Source of the DNA: Neoscytalidium dimidiatum
Lineage: Eukaryota; Ascomycota; Dothideomycetes; Botryosphaeriales; Botryosphaeriaceae
DNA length: 64,000 nucleotides
Direction: 5' to 3'
NCBI GenBank assembly: GCA_037367355.1
Contig: CM074699.1
Coordinates: 1,674,001 to 1,738,000 of the forward strand
The notes under the pieces were generated by a model. It was not told the DNA's origin, did no database searches, and saw only the letters and a program-made list of their open reading frames with translations. A program made the position numbers and the translations under genes. Position 1 is the first letter of the stretch, and each line of letters starts with the position of its first letter. Positions 1 to 12,719 of this stretch are shown here, in pieces.

Positions 1-1275
1 ACTTTTATGGGGAACACTTGTGAAAAAAAAAACAGAATTCAGGTGAGCATCAGCAGATGGATGGTCGGATCAACTTGAGTTCGACTTGAAACGTACACAG
101 GATGAACTGACTAAAGTTGGTGGTGATGGAGAAGAGGTAGAGACCTACCATTCTTCCATTCTTTCCGGCTCAGACTCAACTCTATGTTTTCTCAATAGCG
201 CCATTCCCCCCGCCCCCCCCCAAAAAAAAAAAATCTAAAAGTTTCAACCTCGCCCAAAGCTCCTCCGACCTCGATTCCGACAAGAATCACACGCCCCCTA
301 TCGGACCGAAATCCCGACGATAGCTCACCCGCCTCCGTGTTTTCGGGTCCGGGACCCGGTGCTGCATCGGCCCAATCCTTTCCCCTACCCTCCCAAAAAG
401 AAAAAGAAAAAAGGAGGCCAGCGCACACGACATACCAACAACCAACCACCTACCCCAGCCCGACCCGAACCACCAAAACCGTGGAGCTGGGATGAGGAAG
501 GCAGGGGCGGTCGGTGCACACTGGCCGGCTAGCCGGGACGGGACTCAGCGCTCACCCCGATTCTGTTCAGCGGAAGCTCGAAACGCAGTCGGGTCAGCAC
601 TAAGGATGAGCTTAGACGGAAAGTGCGTGGAGGCTCTTTCTGCCATGTGGCGTCTTATCATCTGCAGTGATCTACATTGGAGGGGCGGGGGAGGAGATAT
701 ACCGATGCGAAAGAGGGAGGGAGGGGGGAGTTCCGAAAACATCGATGGAAGCCTTGGCGTCTGGGGATCATCCAATCCACTCCCTCGGTCCCGACGTTCG
801 AAGTTGCGGCAAAGGAGCAGGAAACCCGAAGGGAAAAGTTTCGCCGAGACGATCGGGGTCTGAACGCGCGCTACCGACCGAACCGACGGGCCGGGTTGAT
901 CACGATCACGTGTAGACGGTGGAGCGATGATGATGGTCATGGGAAGGAGGAAATTAATGGTAATCGAATATTTTGGAACAGCATGTGTTGCTACTCAGAA
1001 CTATTGACAACCGTACCGCGCAGCCATCTATCTACCTTTTGGGTGATGTATATGCAGGAATTACCATTACGGATCAGACAGAGAATAACGGCGGAGTCTA
1101 TGCACCAGAGCCGACACTCGTGCTGCTGAAAATAGAGATTATGATGGATGTGATTAAGTGTTTGCACAACGCCGTAGAAATGCTTGCCAAGCGCACCAGT
1201 AGAGCGCCCGAAAAAAAAAAAAAAGAACAAGTACGAACAATGCTGAGATGATGAAGTCGAGAAAGATGTCCTAAT
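1..1275. other. Left-edge region, no gene recognised
   Basis: Open frames here are short and overlap on both strands, with low-complexity peptides. The stretch holds a C-rich run followed by a poly(A) run near 211-232 and another A-run near 1210-1223. The part just below 1276 should contain the 3' UTR of the laccase gene on the minus strand. Nothing else is supported. Confidence 0.5.
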
Positions 1276-3227
1276 TTAGAATGGCATGGCCTTCTTCTTC
1301 AGGCCGGAGTCGATCTGGTCGACGACATTGCTGGCTGTGTACGCTGCCCAAGACTTGCACTGGTCTCCAATTGAGCCCGGAATCTGGAGGTTCTTGATAT
1401 CGTTCGGACGCTCGAGGACGTTGAGGTAGAGACCAGCCGAGACGTGCCACGCAATGTGGCAGTGGAAGGGCCATAGGCCGGGGTTGTCGAGTTCGATCTG
1501 AACGACCATGTATGACGGCGTGCTTCCCTGAGCGGGCTGCAGGATGTGAACGTCACGGCGCTGGGGATTGGCTGGGTTGGTCACGGTTCCGTCCCATGTG
1601 CCAACGCCGTCAGCGAGGACCCAGAAGTTGTGCCCGTGCATGTGCATGGGGTGAGGTGCCGCAAAATCGTTGTAGACGACGAAGCGGACGGACTTATTGG
1701 AGCCGAAGTCATGCACGTTGGACTGAGGACCGAACTCAGCATTGCCTTGTTGAATTTGCCACAACAGTGCGTCGTTGAAATCAGCACGGTAGCTCTCCTC
1801 GCCGAAATACCACAGCCAGTGAGATCCATTCCACTTGTGATCAATGTGGAGTTCAGCGGTGACAGAGGGGTTGGCGTCGGGAAGAATAATTTGGAGCGGC
1901 AGTCCAACCGAGATGTTGTCATTGGCGCATGTAGTCAACTGTGCGTCGGGTTGGGCGGTTGAAGAAGGCACAACATTGGGATCAGCGCTCTCGTAAAGAA
2001 CAACAGCGAGACCTTCCGAAGCGTTGGGGTTGAAAACATTGCAGTTCTCGAGTCCAATCTCTGAGCGCATCCAGTAGGCACCTGAAGGGCTGCCAGTAGC
2101 CTCAACGACGACATCGGCACGTTGCCCCACGCCGAGAGTCAAGGCCGTGACTTCGTAAGGCTCAACCGGGACGAAATCGTGGGCAATGACGCTCAACTTG
2201 TGTCCATCAATGCTGAACCTTTGCATCGCCTCCGACCCTGAGTTGATCAGCCTGAGCCGGTGCTTCTTGCCTGAGGTGAACTTGAACTTGGCCACACCAG
2301 CGTCCGGAACGCAGGGCAGCGTGGTCGAAGAGCAATCGAACTCGCCAAAACCTTGGATCAGATTGTTGTCCGATTGCGGGGGTGGCGGGGGGTTCTGTCC
2401 AGTTGGATCGGCCTGCATGGTTTGCTTGACGTTCTCGTAGTAATCAGTATGATACCAGTCGGAGACCATGACGGGGCCGATATCGATATCGTAGCTGCTG
2501 CTGTCGGGACCGTACACGATTAGGGGACCAGCAGCGCCGCCCGAATACTGAGCACTGTAGTGGCTGTGGTACCACGAAGTGCCATACTGCTCGGCACGGA
2601 AGCGGTAGGTGAAGCTCTCTCCCGGAGGAATAGGGCACTGCTGGACACCAGGGACACCATCCATCCACTGGCTCTCCTTCTGCAAGAAGCCATGCCAGTG
2701 CATTGCGGTACCCTCTCCTTCTTCAGCACCAAGGGCATTGTGAACGGTGACTTGAATCCAGTCGCCCCTGGGTAGATGTTAATCTTTGACCAGAAAGTGT
2801 CTCGGGCCAATGCACATACCAATTAGCCTCAATTGTAGGGCCGGGATATTGACCGTTGACAACGACACCTCTCTTCGTGACACCATCGGGGGCAATATCC
2901 TGGTAAGAGACAGTGAAGTCGTATTCACGTGTGACACCAGTATCAGGCATGCCGAAGGGGTCATGTGGGTCATGATTGCCCCAAGGAGGCTGGCCTATGC
3001 AGTCGGGCAGATGCGGGGCGTCCAAGGTGCCAAGGGGGCCGCCACCTGTATATGAAAGTCAGAGACGGTTGAAGGTGAAGAGGGCATAGTTGGCACGTAC
3101 CGTTCCGCTGCTGTGGAGAGATGGTGCCCTGAGTGGAGCCACGAGCCTCCCAGGCGCCCGTCCAGGAGCCGTTAAAGGCAGATCTGGCGGCAAGGCCCTT
3201 TACTACGGACCTGGCAACGAAAGACAT
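1276..3227 (-). CDS. Laccase (multicopper oxidase)
   Basis: Oxidises phenolic substrates with one-electron steps and reduces O2 to water; ascomycete laccases are usually secreted. Three exons join in frame: 3227-3101, 3045-2820 and 2767-1276, giving about 614 residues. All four copper motifs are visible: HWHG (141-144), WYHSH (about 183-187), HPMHMHGH (490-497) and HCHIAWH (553-559), the last followed by SAGL, which puts Leu at the axial position of type 1 copper. The protein ends DSGLKKKAMPF; ascomycete laccases are known to be processed after DSGL, so the last seven residues are probably removed. The start at 3227 gives an N-terminus with no clear hydrophobic signal sequence. Either an upstream exon was missed or the enzyme is not secreted classically. 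Family is certain; the N-terminus is not. Confidence 0.93.
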
Positions 3228-5606
3228 TATGATAGCGAGAGGTAGTTATTGACAAAGGAAAGCTGGGCTTTTTGACTGCCCGGACTAGGAAAGATGGGCT
3301 AGTACAGGCCCGGGTATCTGAGGGATCTGAGAAGTAAATGGGAATGGGTGGACTGGAGGGAGAAGTGATTGGGATGAGGCTACATGTTATAGGTTTTGAG
3401 TGATGAGCTGAGGCGCGTGGGAGTACGCCCGAATGAGCGTGAGCGGCATTTTCCTTCAGGAACGAAGGCGAGCACTGCGGGATCATGATCTCGCAATCAC
3501 GAATTGAACTTGTCTTTCCCAAACCGGCAAAACACCAGGAGTGATAGACGCAGCATGTCGGCGTTCACGCGGGCGCAGCACCGATAAGTCGCGGCGTGGC
3601 CAATCACAGCAGGCGAGGAATGACATGATCTTGAGCCGCCTCTTCCTTAGACTCAGCACGCTGCGGCGTGAGGCAGGGTTGAGGCAGGGTTGAGGCTGGT
3701 TCGCACATGCGGTTGTCAGCGGAGAGCCGAGGCGATGCAACAGATGATTGGTGTATCCAGGGCTTGCACAAAAAAAAAGACGGTGGCATGCAAGGTCGAG
3801 GGAGAAGCACGGTGCTGATCCTAGGCGGTTCAGGCTTAGCATGTGGATGGATTGACGTGAGAGAGGTGCTTAGCCTGGGGTAAGCATCGACGGCGCCGCC
3901 GGTGGACTGGCACTATTTCGGGCCGCCGGGACATGGTTGTGGCGGGGGAGCTGTTGTAGATTACAGTTTAGCCCTGCTGCGTATACCGAGTCACAGGGCA
4001 ACTCTGTGGTTAAGGATCTGACGGATCTGACAATACCCAGGCATAGTGCAGCTATAGACCGCTGGAAGCCGGGATGAGGCACTGGGAACGGTAACGCAGA
4101 TGGTCAAAGGCCGGATCGTCCCGCCACCGACGTGCAGATGTCGGGCAGGCGGATAGCTGCAAGATAGAGCATGGGGAGGGGAAAAAAAAAAAAAAGGTCG
4201 ATATCGTCGAACATCCGCAAACGGCAGACGATAGCGAGCGAGCGAGCGGCCCGGCTGGAGAGCCGAAGACATGGCCGGCGTAAGGGCCCCGCGCCAAGTC
4301 GTTGACATCACTGTGTCGCCCCGACGCCGATTCCACCAACACCTCTGTCTCTTTGCATCGCTGTGCTGGCAAGTCCTCCAGCATTGCGCGCCCGCCCGCC
4401 AAGTTTCTTGGTGCATCTCACTCACCTCTGCTGCAAATTCGGCGCTTGCCGCGCGCCTCACGGGGTCTTACTCAACCGCCACGCAGCCCGACGTAGCGCT
4501 GACAGCCTCCCGAAAATATCCACCAGTCGTTTGCGGGGTTCGTCTCACAGCCTCGTGGCTTTGACGAGGCGTTCGTTCAGCCCTGTTGCGGGGCTAGACT
4601 TACATTTTTCTACTGCGCACCCCGCCTCTCGGCGGACGCGTCCCGCCTCCGTCTGCTCTCTTGAATTTCTTTTCCCCTTGGCTATTTGCGCCGACTGACT
4701 GGGCTACATCTTATGCAAACGCTCCAAGAGAAGTCACATTCTGCCTACCTACCGCTGCGCGTGGCCTTGCACCCTTCGTGCAGAAATTGAGCCCGCACCG
4801 AGTCACTGAGACTGCATCTCACTGCAGAACATGTCTCAAATCAATGTATCGATTTATCAGGAGATCCGTGTACATGCAGAATCTTAGGGTCGCCTGGCGT
4901 ATGGGTCCCGTACTGAAGCCCATTCACCGCTGGGAATTCCGCGGAGCGCCGCATTCACATGACCTCGTGCATCTCCCCTTCGTTTCCCTTCGTCCTAGCC
5001 AGCGTTACATTCACTCTCGTGTCCACTCGGACGAGCTCCAGGGTCCGTCTCCCTCACTTAAGGCCCGCTAGCAAATAACCTTACTTCAGCTGACTCTGGT
5101 TGCCCGAACGTCAAGCCAGTCCCTGTTAAAAAAAAAAAAAAAAGGCTGTATCGCCCACGGAAAGACATGCGCTTCTGACTTGTCAATGCCACTTGAATGA
5201 ATTCGGAGGCTTGGTACCTTGGCGCCTATCTTTCCCCGGTGCTGAGGAGAAGGCGAGCGGCGGCATCGTACGAATCCTCTGGTGTTGTCCGGATCCTGAA
5301 CCGAGCATCCGTCCGGGTCAACTATCATCCAGTGAGGCGATCAGCAAAAGCCAAGGAAAGTGATCATCACTTCTGAAAGGGAATTTATTTATAGCTTTTC
5401 ACTCCCTTGGCTCCCGGTGCCCTCGCCAAGAAGACATACAAATTTATTCTTGAAACAGCGATTATACGTGGGAAGTAGAAGCCCTAGAAAGACGCGTAAT
5501 GCCCGAGAAACGAGCTGTAAGACTCGAATGACCATGGCCTGTTCCCAGCACAAAGCGCCCCCAGCTTGCTGACATGCTCTCAAAGACGCTGACCGGTCTC
5601 GGTCAT
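3228..5606. other. Intergenic region, no gene recognised
   Basis: This 2.4 kb contains the laccase promoter at its left side and the 3' flank of the F-box-like gene at its right. Open frames up to 156 codons overlap on opposite strands and have no recognisable domain. It carries poly(A)/poly(T) runs near 3771-3778, 4182-4195 and 5128-5143 and a short tandem duplication at 3670-3691. Confidence 0.5.
3670..3691. repeat. Two-copy 11-nt tandem duplication
   Basis: The unit gaggcagggtt occurs twice head to tail, followed by a partial third copy (gaggc). It lies in the upstream region of the laccase gene. No function can be assigned. Confidence 0.7.
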
Positions 5607-6956
5607 TTAAGGAAGTTCTGGTACGAGTGTCCAGCTGTGAATGCTTCGGTAAACCAACTCATCCATCACCCCCGCATCCCCGTGGCGATAGGAATTCTCA
5701 TCAATCCACTCGGGCTCCCGGGTATCCCGTGCCCTATCAAACCTCTTCGCCAACGGAAGGAACCAGTATGGCATCCTCTGAACTTTTCGAGGCGAAGAAT
5801 ACCAATGTACGAACAAGACCATGTTGTAAAGAGTCTCTCGGATCCAAGGTCGCAGGTGGAAATCGCATGAGGCGGGTTTCGGGTTAGCAATGAGCACCCG
5901 TCGTCTAACGGCCCGATCTGGGTGCGGTGGGATTTCGTTCAGCACCCGGTAGAACTGCTTGAGGATTTGATATAAGGCAGACAGTTTGCCAAATTCGCGT
6001 GACCATGAAAACATCCAGAACATCCAGTGTATGTCTTCCAGCTCGATCTCGATCTCTCGCACATTCTGCAACCCGTTCCTCAAAAAGAGATCGCTCTTGA
6101 GAATTGGTGGGATTTCCAAGCAAGGCAAAAAGACCACTCGTTTGTTTGGGATTTGCCGTGTGACATATTGGCCCATCCTATTGTCGGGGTCCTGCAGAGC
6201 ATCTACCACCCATCTACGATGCATTTTCCCGCACGTTGCCAACGTACGACTTGGAAGAGTAGGTCGTTCCCGGTAAAATAGCACTATGCAAGGGCAGAGC
6301 GGCCTGCGTGGCGGAGTCTTGTCACGGTTTTCTGTCCCAAAACGGCTCAAACTCTGTGTTTTCAACCCAGCTTTGATCAGAATCTTCTCTTGGCTTTTTG
6401 ATACGAGCGGAGCAAGGTTGACAGGACGCAGACCGAACTGAAGCCGCTTCGCCTCTTGGTATGCAGATACTGCACGATCGAGTTTCCATTTCAAGAGAAA
6501 ACGCGAGAGCTCGTCCATATCCTCTGATGCAAGGCTTGCCGCACGATCGGATAGCCTTCCTACTCTACTGAAATGGTAATCGTCAAACACTGCAGTCCCT
6601 GTGCGGAAATTTTTGTCGAAACACCACGTGATGTGTGGTCGTATACGTTCCTGAAAGATCGCCCGGAACGTCCTATTCGCCTGGAAAACGTTGAAACACT
6701 GGTACGTACGTGCTGTGTTCCAAATTATTGTTTGCTGGAGCCCATGGCCCAGTATGTATTCGACGATGCGCAGGAGCAAGTCAGCTGGCAGGTCGCTGAG
6801 GCTCTTGGATCCTGTTGGGCTGTGGGGAAACGGCCGCATGTGCCCCCAAAATGCTGCCTCTACTTCATCATTTGAGTGCGGACGCCGCCAACAAATTTTA
6901 TGCTTGACGAAGCACCTGAACGCCTCCTCTCGCCTCGCAATCGACGCAGCATCCAT
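5607..6956 (-). CDS. F-box-like fungal protein of unknown function
   Basis: A single-exon frame of 449 codons from an ATG at 6956. Residues about 53-69 (LSDLPADLLLRIVEYIL) match the start of an F-box helix: L-x-x-L-P-x-D-L-L-x-x-I. The rest is a long charged and aromatic-rich globular region without a motif I know. Many Pezizomycotina proteins have this plan: an N-terminal F-box-like segment followed by a diverged body. If the F-box is real, the protein would act as an SCF ubiquitin-ligase substrate adaptor, which is inference. The length of the frame, its intact course and the absence of a comparable frame on the other strand support a real gene. Confidence 0.72.
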   Translation of the reverse strand: MDAASIARREEAFRCFVKHKICWRRPHSNDEVEAAFWGHMRPFPHSPTGSKSLSDLPADLLLRIVEYILGHGLQQTIIWNTARTYQCFNVFQANRTFRAIFQERIRPHITWCFDKNFRTGTAVFDDYHFSRVGRLSDRAASLASEDMDELSRFLLKWKLDRAVSAYQEAKRLQFGLRPVNLAPLVSKSQEKILIKAGLKTQSLSRFGTENRDKTPPRRPLCPCIVLFYRERPTLPSRTLATCGKMHRRWVVDALQDPDNRMGQYVTRQIPNKRVVFLPCLEIPPILKSDLFLRNGLQNVREIEIELEDIHWMFWMFSWSREFGKLSALYQILKQFYRVLNEIPPHPDRAVRRRVLIANPKPASCDFHLRPWIRETLYNMVLFVHWYSSPRKVQRMPYWFLPLAKRFDRARDTREPEWIDENSYRHGDAGVMDELVYRSIHSWTLVPELP

Positions 6957-7915
6957 GATGAAATTTACGCAACGTGGCTGTTGTTCTTCGCGTGGCGCTA
7001 CTTCAACTTACGTTGTATATTGATGACATATAGTGAAAGAGCAGGCTGACTGCAAAGAGTGGAATAATGTATTGTCTTATTTTGAGCACGAGAGAAGTTA
7101 TGGTAATGTCTAGAGGAGATATAAGGTGAGGGAAAAGTTAGAGGTGACATTTGTTTAGCTTCCCGACATGGAAAGAGCCACTTAGATAGCAGCGCGCAGG
7201 GTGTGATGGCCAGCTTCTGCCTGCGGCCCAATGCCACTTGCCTGTATCGTCTATCCTGATATCAAGACAAACGCGTGCACGGCTTCATGCTGTCCGGCGC
7301 TCGGGAACGGTGTTCTGGATGATACGATCGTACCCAAAGCAGGCCAGCCGAACCTATCAAGCGTGCCGCTATCCGTTATATGATTTAGTGGCCGTTTCAT
7401 AAATAGGATTAAGCGTCCGAGGTTCCTGAGTTGTAGACACTGGACCACTTAACAACACGGGGACTTTCATTACGGGTCACCACACGGATGCAGTAGACGG
7501 TGGATTCTCAGAATAGTTGAGAAGCAAAGCGTCAAAAGCGAAACTTATTTCTATCATGTGAATGTTAGAAATTCTCAAATCGCTGGATTAACCCCGAGAT
7601 TACGCTCATAGCTATTGCGAAGCTCGCGACGGCTGTTAATGAATGCTTGAAAGAGAACCACGAAGCACGCAGGAAGCGACGATCACGGAACTTTATAGGC
7701 AACCATATTGCTCTTAGTCATGAAACCCTTGTTTTGAATCAGCCTCTATTGCTTCTATGATATTCTGCGTCTCTGATTTCAATTCATTACGACATCATCC
7801 TACGGACGATAGTAGAAGGTCCCACAAGAACGCCAGTAAACAAATAGCAATAACCCATCCGGCATAAGTCTGTATCATAGCACATTCTAATCATTCTAAT
7901 AACCTTTACCGACTC
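6957..7915. other. Intergenic region, no gene recognised
   Basis: Upstream of the F-box-like gene and downstream of the drug-efflux transporter, both on the minus strand. The open frames are short (60-80 codons). The sequence is more AT-rich than its neighbours, as expected for promoter and 3' UTR sequence. No repeat or RNA gene was seen. Confidence 0.5.
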
Positions 7916-9768
7916 TCAAGCACCACCGCCAACCATACCCTTCTTCACCTTGCGGTAATCGAAGATCAGCATGGCGACGGCCACCAACACCGAGCAGCCC
8001 GCTAGCGCAATGCTAAGCGTATACGCATCCTTCAAGCCGTCCATGTAGCTCCTGATGACACCTCCGATCTGTTCGTCGGTGAAGACATCGCGCAGCTCCG
8101 TGGCGCCGGTTGCGACGACGAGGTGTGGGTCAAGGCCGGGCACCTCCCGGGGCACCGAACTGACGAGCTTGTTCGTGAATAAGGACTGCGCGACGCTGAC
8201 GAAAATGGCACCGGCAAGCGTCTGCCAAAACAGGATGATTGCGGTGACGGAGCTGACTTCGATCGCAGGCACGATGGCTTGACAGACGATGACGCCGACC
8301 TGGATGCCCAATCCGCTGCCGATACCCGCCAAGGCCTGGTAGCCGATCCATTCGGAGGACGGTGACCCCACGCCCAGCGTGTAGATGAGACCGCTGCCGA
8401 TGGTGGCGAGAATGCTTCCCAGCACGATGAGCGGAAGATAATGGCCGGTCGCAGTAATTGTTCCTCCGGAGACGATGGTGAAAAGCGCGATACCCAGGAT
8501 GTACGGGATGTTACGGACGCCGGATTGAGCGGCAGAGACGCCAGAGACAACCTGGAAATAGATAGGAAGGTAGTACAGCAGGAGCATGAAGGTTCCCGAT
8601 CCGAAGAACTGGAAAGCAGACAGGAAGGCGATGGTCTTCTGCTTCATGAGGCGGGGAACCAAAAGCGCACGGTCATCTAGCCAGATCTCGACCCCGATGA
8701 AAACAATGATGAGAAGGCAGAAACCAACAAGTGTGCCGATGACCTCGGAGTTGCCCCACGACTTGGTGGTTCCGCCCCACTGAAGGGCCAAAATGAGGCA
8801 GGTGAATGCGGCGAGGAGGAAGAAGGTACCAAGAGGGTCCATCTGGTAAATCTTCTCGAGGAACGGTGCTTCAACGGGCTTCGCCTTCTTCGGAGTCGTA
8901 AACCATATCAAGATAATGGCGCCGGCGAGACCGCCGACAGGAAGGTTGATGTAGAAACTGTTATCTCGGTTAGCACGAGAATCAAAGTGTAGGGCCTATA
9001 GCACGTACCACCACCGCCAAGAGACATGATCAGTGAAGACGCCTCCGAGGAGCGGGCCGACTACACTAGCAACAGCGTAGACAGCACCAAGGATTCCAGT
9101 GTAAGCTGCAGCCTGGCCGGGGGGTGCAGTAAAGGCCAGGATGGTGTAAGCGCCCGCCGCAATACCAGCTCCGCCAGCACCAGCAATCGCTCTTCCGACA
9201 ATCAGAGTGGTGCTATTCTGCGCCACGCCACAGATCAAGCTGCCAACCTCAAAAATGAAGATTGATGTCAAGAAGCTTGTCTTGAGAGGAAAGTACTTGT
9301 ATGCCTTGCCCCAGGTGGACTGGAAGGCGCCTAGGGTCAGGAAAAAAGCACTGCCGTACCAGCCGACTTGGTCGAGACTGCGGAACTCGTCGGTGATCTT
9401 CGGAATTGCCGTCGCAACGATGGTCATATCAAGGGCGACCTAATTGGGCTGTCAGATACCGATCTAGATGTTCCTGAGGTTTGGGCGAGCTAACGTACCA
9501 AAAAGATACTGCAGATGACTGCGATAACGATAATGAACAGTTTGAGACCGGTGGGATGCTCTGAGCTCACAACTGGCTCAAGCTTCTCCCCTTGAGCTTC
9601 AGCGTCGACATCTGAAGTGGCGCCTTTCTCAGAAGCACTGTCCCTCTCTTTCTCGTCCATCATACTGAGCCCGCTGACACTGGAAGGTGCCGAAATGGTT
9701 GCTGTCTGTTGTTGGCCGCTGGGCACAGCCAGGGTGTTCCCCGACTCTGTAGCCTTTACGTCCGCCAT
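7916..9768 (-). CDS. MFS multidrug efflux transporter, 14-TM (DHA2) type
   Basis: Proton-driven export of toxic or self-made small molecules across the plasma membrane is the usual role of this family. Three exons, 9768-9499, 9439-9009 and 8957-7916, join in frame to give about 580 residues. The hydrophilic N-terminus (about 70 residues) precedes the first membrane segment. The second exon opens with the DHA-type signature [32 protein letters not shown] and then [10 protein letters not shown] across the exon 2/3 junction form the antiporter motif C region and the motif usual for 14-TM drug transporters. Many further hydrophobic segments follow, and the charged tail ends near FDYRKVKKG. Similar proteins often sit in toxin clusters, but no biosynthetic gene is nearby here, so the substrate is unknown. 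The ATG at 9768 was chosen because it follows a CT-rich leader and gives a normal hydrophilic tail. Confidence 0.92.
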
Positions 9769-11360
9769 GGTGGATAAGAAAGGCCGGATGCGGTTGAAGA
9801 AAACAGAAACTGAATGGCAGAGCTGCCAAGTCAGGAGGAGAAGGAAATCAGATAAATAATCCAGCTGCTCTTGGTGGATGGGGCTGATGGAATTGTTGGT
9901 ACTGGGGATATACTCCACTAGGCGTCCTCCTCCTATATATCAAGAGAGTTCGGAATCCGGGATCTAAAGTCGACATCGTGACTAACTCCGAAATATAGGG
10001 TCCGGACCAGTCTCGCACCATGCACCAGCCATCATCCACCCAAAATTCAGAATGATTCACGATTAAAGTGTCGGACTTACCAAGTCTCCGGCAGCGAAGG
10101 GTGCCACTAAGGTGCCAAGGGCGGTTCCCATTCGAGACGGTGTCGTTTTAGGCCGAATGGGCTGCTTACGAGAGATAAGGCTCCCGAAAAATGCGGACGG
10201 GAGGGCCACTCCCGGGGCCCGTGTCCTGACGTACATGCTCATGGATGGATGAATAATGATGAAGGGCAGCCATCCTTTGAGCACTAAGAAAGTACCGGTG
10301 TGGTGTGCACGGCGGTCACCATCCTTGGCTCGCGCGACTTCCACCCGGTATGACGCTGCAGCCTGAGAGGCAGAGATGCGGCAAGCCACCTGATAAGGAT
10401 CGTGCACTTCGTGCGCTGTTGGTCGTGACAGCGGATGCTGCAGTCAGATGGGGCGCAGTGTGCGCTGTCGTTCGTCGGAGCGGAGGGCGGAGAACAAAGA
10501 TCAGGCTGCAGCGGAAAACAAAGCTAATTCTGCCTGCAAGCCCTCCGCACATGCGGCCGGACGAAACATTGCGGACCGGCGGAGACTTTGTTCGACGCCA
10601 CAGCAATTCGCACCAGTCAATGAGAGAGGCACTTGCTTGTTCGAGAAATAGAGAGTTTGGAGAATACCCTCTGACGGCGCTTCGGGCCTCCGTCGGCGCC
10701 AAGCTCTCCGTGTTCGTTCCCTCGCGAACTCCGATGGGCGAAATCTTTGCTGACCCGCGCCGCACGGCACTCGCTTTTCTCGCCCCAACAACAGCCACCC
10801 GAAACCAACGCTGTAACATGCCTTCGGTACTCCCGATATCTGGGCGTTGCAGGTATCTAGTCATGCAATAATAGCTCATCTTGACGCCAACGCAGACACA
10901 TGTACATACATACCTCATATTGCACTTAGCGCAACAATCATCACCGGGTCCATCTCAGTCTTGAAGGTGTTAAAAAGGGCTGTTCGCAATGCACATCTCT
11001 CAGCTTGGTTCCACAGCGGACTGCAGTCCTCGTCTTCGCGTGCTTTGCAAATACGAAAATGGGCGAGCAGCACTTACAAGCCTTGGCTGCTGAGCATGCT
11101 TATCAGCCGCATCCGGACCCCAAATGCGAAGGGGCGCATGTCACCTTGACCGAGACAAAAGTTAGGGCATAGCCTTGCGGAGCCCTGTTGGATAAGGCTG
11201 ACAGTGACAAGCATTTCATTCCTTTGCAGAATCCTTCAGTGGATCTAGATATACACCAATGACGGTGGATTTTTGGGCTCTAAATGCAAACCTGTACTTT
11301 TGGGCTCCACGCATCATGCGCGATTACCGCTGCAGTATTTATACACACAGCTTTACCTCT
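9769..11360. other. Intergenic region, no gene supported
   Basis: This 1.6 kb carries the upstream region of the efflux transporter and the 3' flank of the branched-chain aminotransferase. Two long frames (10305-10871 on plus, 10316-10918 on minus) are antisense to each other over a GC-rich stretch and have no domain, so I do not call either. Confidence 0.5.
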
Positions 11361-12719
11361 TCAAGGAAGCTTGTCGATGCTGTCTGCCGTGCCATTGCTG
11401 GCATCACCGCCTCCCCTTACCTTGTAACCTTTCGCCTCCTGAATGGTATCACGCCAACCGAACGGATCATCACGCTTGCCACGCTGGATACCCTGGAGGT
11501 TTGTGAGAAGCTTCACGCAGAGCGCACCAGGCTCGTCGCCTTTGATGTACTCGAACTTGTCGTTGGTCGACCTCCTGGTAATCGACTTGATGGGGACCAG
11601 TGCAGCCGCGGTCCCTGCAGCCAGGACTTCAGTGAAGCTCGGGAGCTCGTCATAAGCGATCTGCATGTGCGTGTCAGCATCCCATCTACAATCGTCTAGC
11701 TTTGAGATAAATATGGCTTACTGGTCGACACTCGGTCTTCCACCCGAAAGACTTCGCCAATTGGAAAGCGCTGTCTGAAGTCACGCTCTTGATGACATTC
11801 TTACTGTCAGGTACAACGAGCGTGATGTCATCCCCATTCTGCTTGATACCAATGAAGCCCGAGGTGGAAAATTCGTCGATAACGCTACGGGTCTGGCTGT
11901 CAAGGTGCAGTGTAATTCCAAAGCCTTCGGCTCGTGCCTTATCACTGTGTCTGAGAACAGGTGCATAGTTGCCTCCGACCTTTGCCGAGCCAGTACCGTG
12001 AGGAGCGGCGCGGTCGAAATCTTCGAGAATCAAACAGTCGACAGGATGCACGCCATGGTACACCCCAGTGGGCATGACGTATACGCAGAATGTGTACTCT
12101 TCCGGAGGAGACAGACCAAGCTGTGCGCTCGAGCCGAACAGGAGTGGGCGAATGTACATCGCAGCCCCGGTCTCATGGGGAGGCACGTAACCAGCATTCA
12201 GGGAAACGGCAAGCCGACAGGCCCTCACAAAAAGCTCCTTCGGCACCTCCGGTATGGAAACATAAGAAGCAGAGTGTTGCATGCGCTCAGCGTTCATGTT
12301 AGGGCGGAAAATGTAAATTTCCTTGTCGCCAGGACCGCGGAAGGCCTTCATGCCCTCATAACACTGCTGGCCTGGTCCATGTGTCAGACACCCGAATGTT
12401 TTTATGGAGAATGTGACGGACCGTAGTTCAGGCCTGGAGCCATGCCGTGAATGCGGAGATAAGGGTCTTCGACAAACTCGGGTTCGGTCCATTGACCGGT
12501 TTTCTTGCTGTAGTGGGATTCGATGTGGCCATTGACTGTTTCCGCAGTGAGCGGGAGCAATAGAGAGGAGTCGGGGAGAGTACACACCTTCGCGAACCTT
12601 GAAGCCAATATCGCTCCAATCTACGGTGACGCATTGTCAGCAACAGCGGAGCGGAGGCGGGGCGCGGCGAGCAGCGTACCAATGGTGTTCACGGGTGGAG
12701 GAGGAAAGGTGGAGGCCAT
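11361..12719 (-). CDS. Branched-chain amino acid aminotransferase (fold-type IV PLP enzyme)
   Basis: Interconverts Leu/Ile/Val and their 2-oxo acids with 2-oxoglutarate/glutamate, the last step of synthesis and first step of breakdown. Five exons, 12719-12680, 12620-12588, 12535-12422, 12371-11722 and 11660-11361, keep frame throughout and give about 378 residues. The segment reading GLNYGQQCYEGMKAFR across the exon 3/4 junction is the family signature. The PLP-binding lysine is K193 in GSAKVGGNYAP. The substrate-side loop DEFSTSGFIGI follows. The first three exons are very short (40, 33 and 114 nt). There is no obvious mitochondrial presequence at this start, which suggests a cytosolic form, though an upstream start cannot be excluded. 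It diverges from the sulfhydryl oxidase gene across about 440 bp. Confidence 0.93.

Noticed and set aside
4661..5071. 136-codon plus-strand frame
   Set aside because: No recognisable motif, no splice partner and only modest length. Treated as intergenic.
1..5150. Scattered poly(A)/poly(T) runs as traces of retroposons
   Set aside because: The runs (near 221, 1210, 4182, 5128) have no shared flanking sequence and no target-site duplications that I could see; such runs are common in fungal intergenic DNA.
10305..10918. Two antisense frames of about 190-200 codons
   Set aside because: They overlap each other almost fully in GC-rich DNA, lack any domain and have compositions typical of chance frames.
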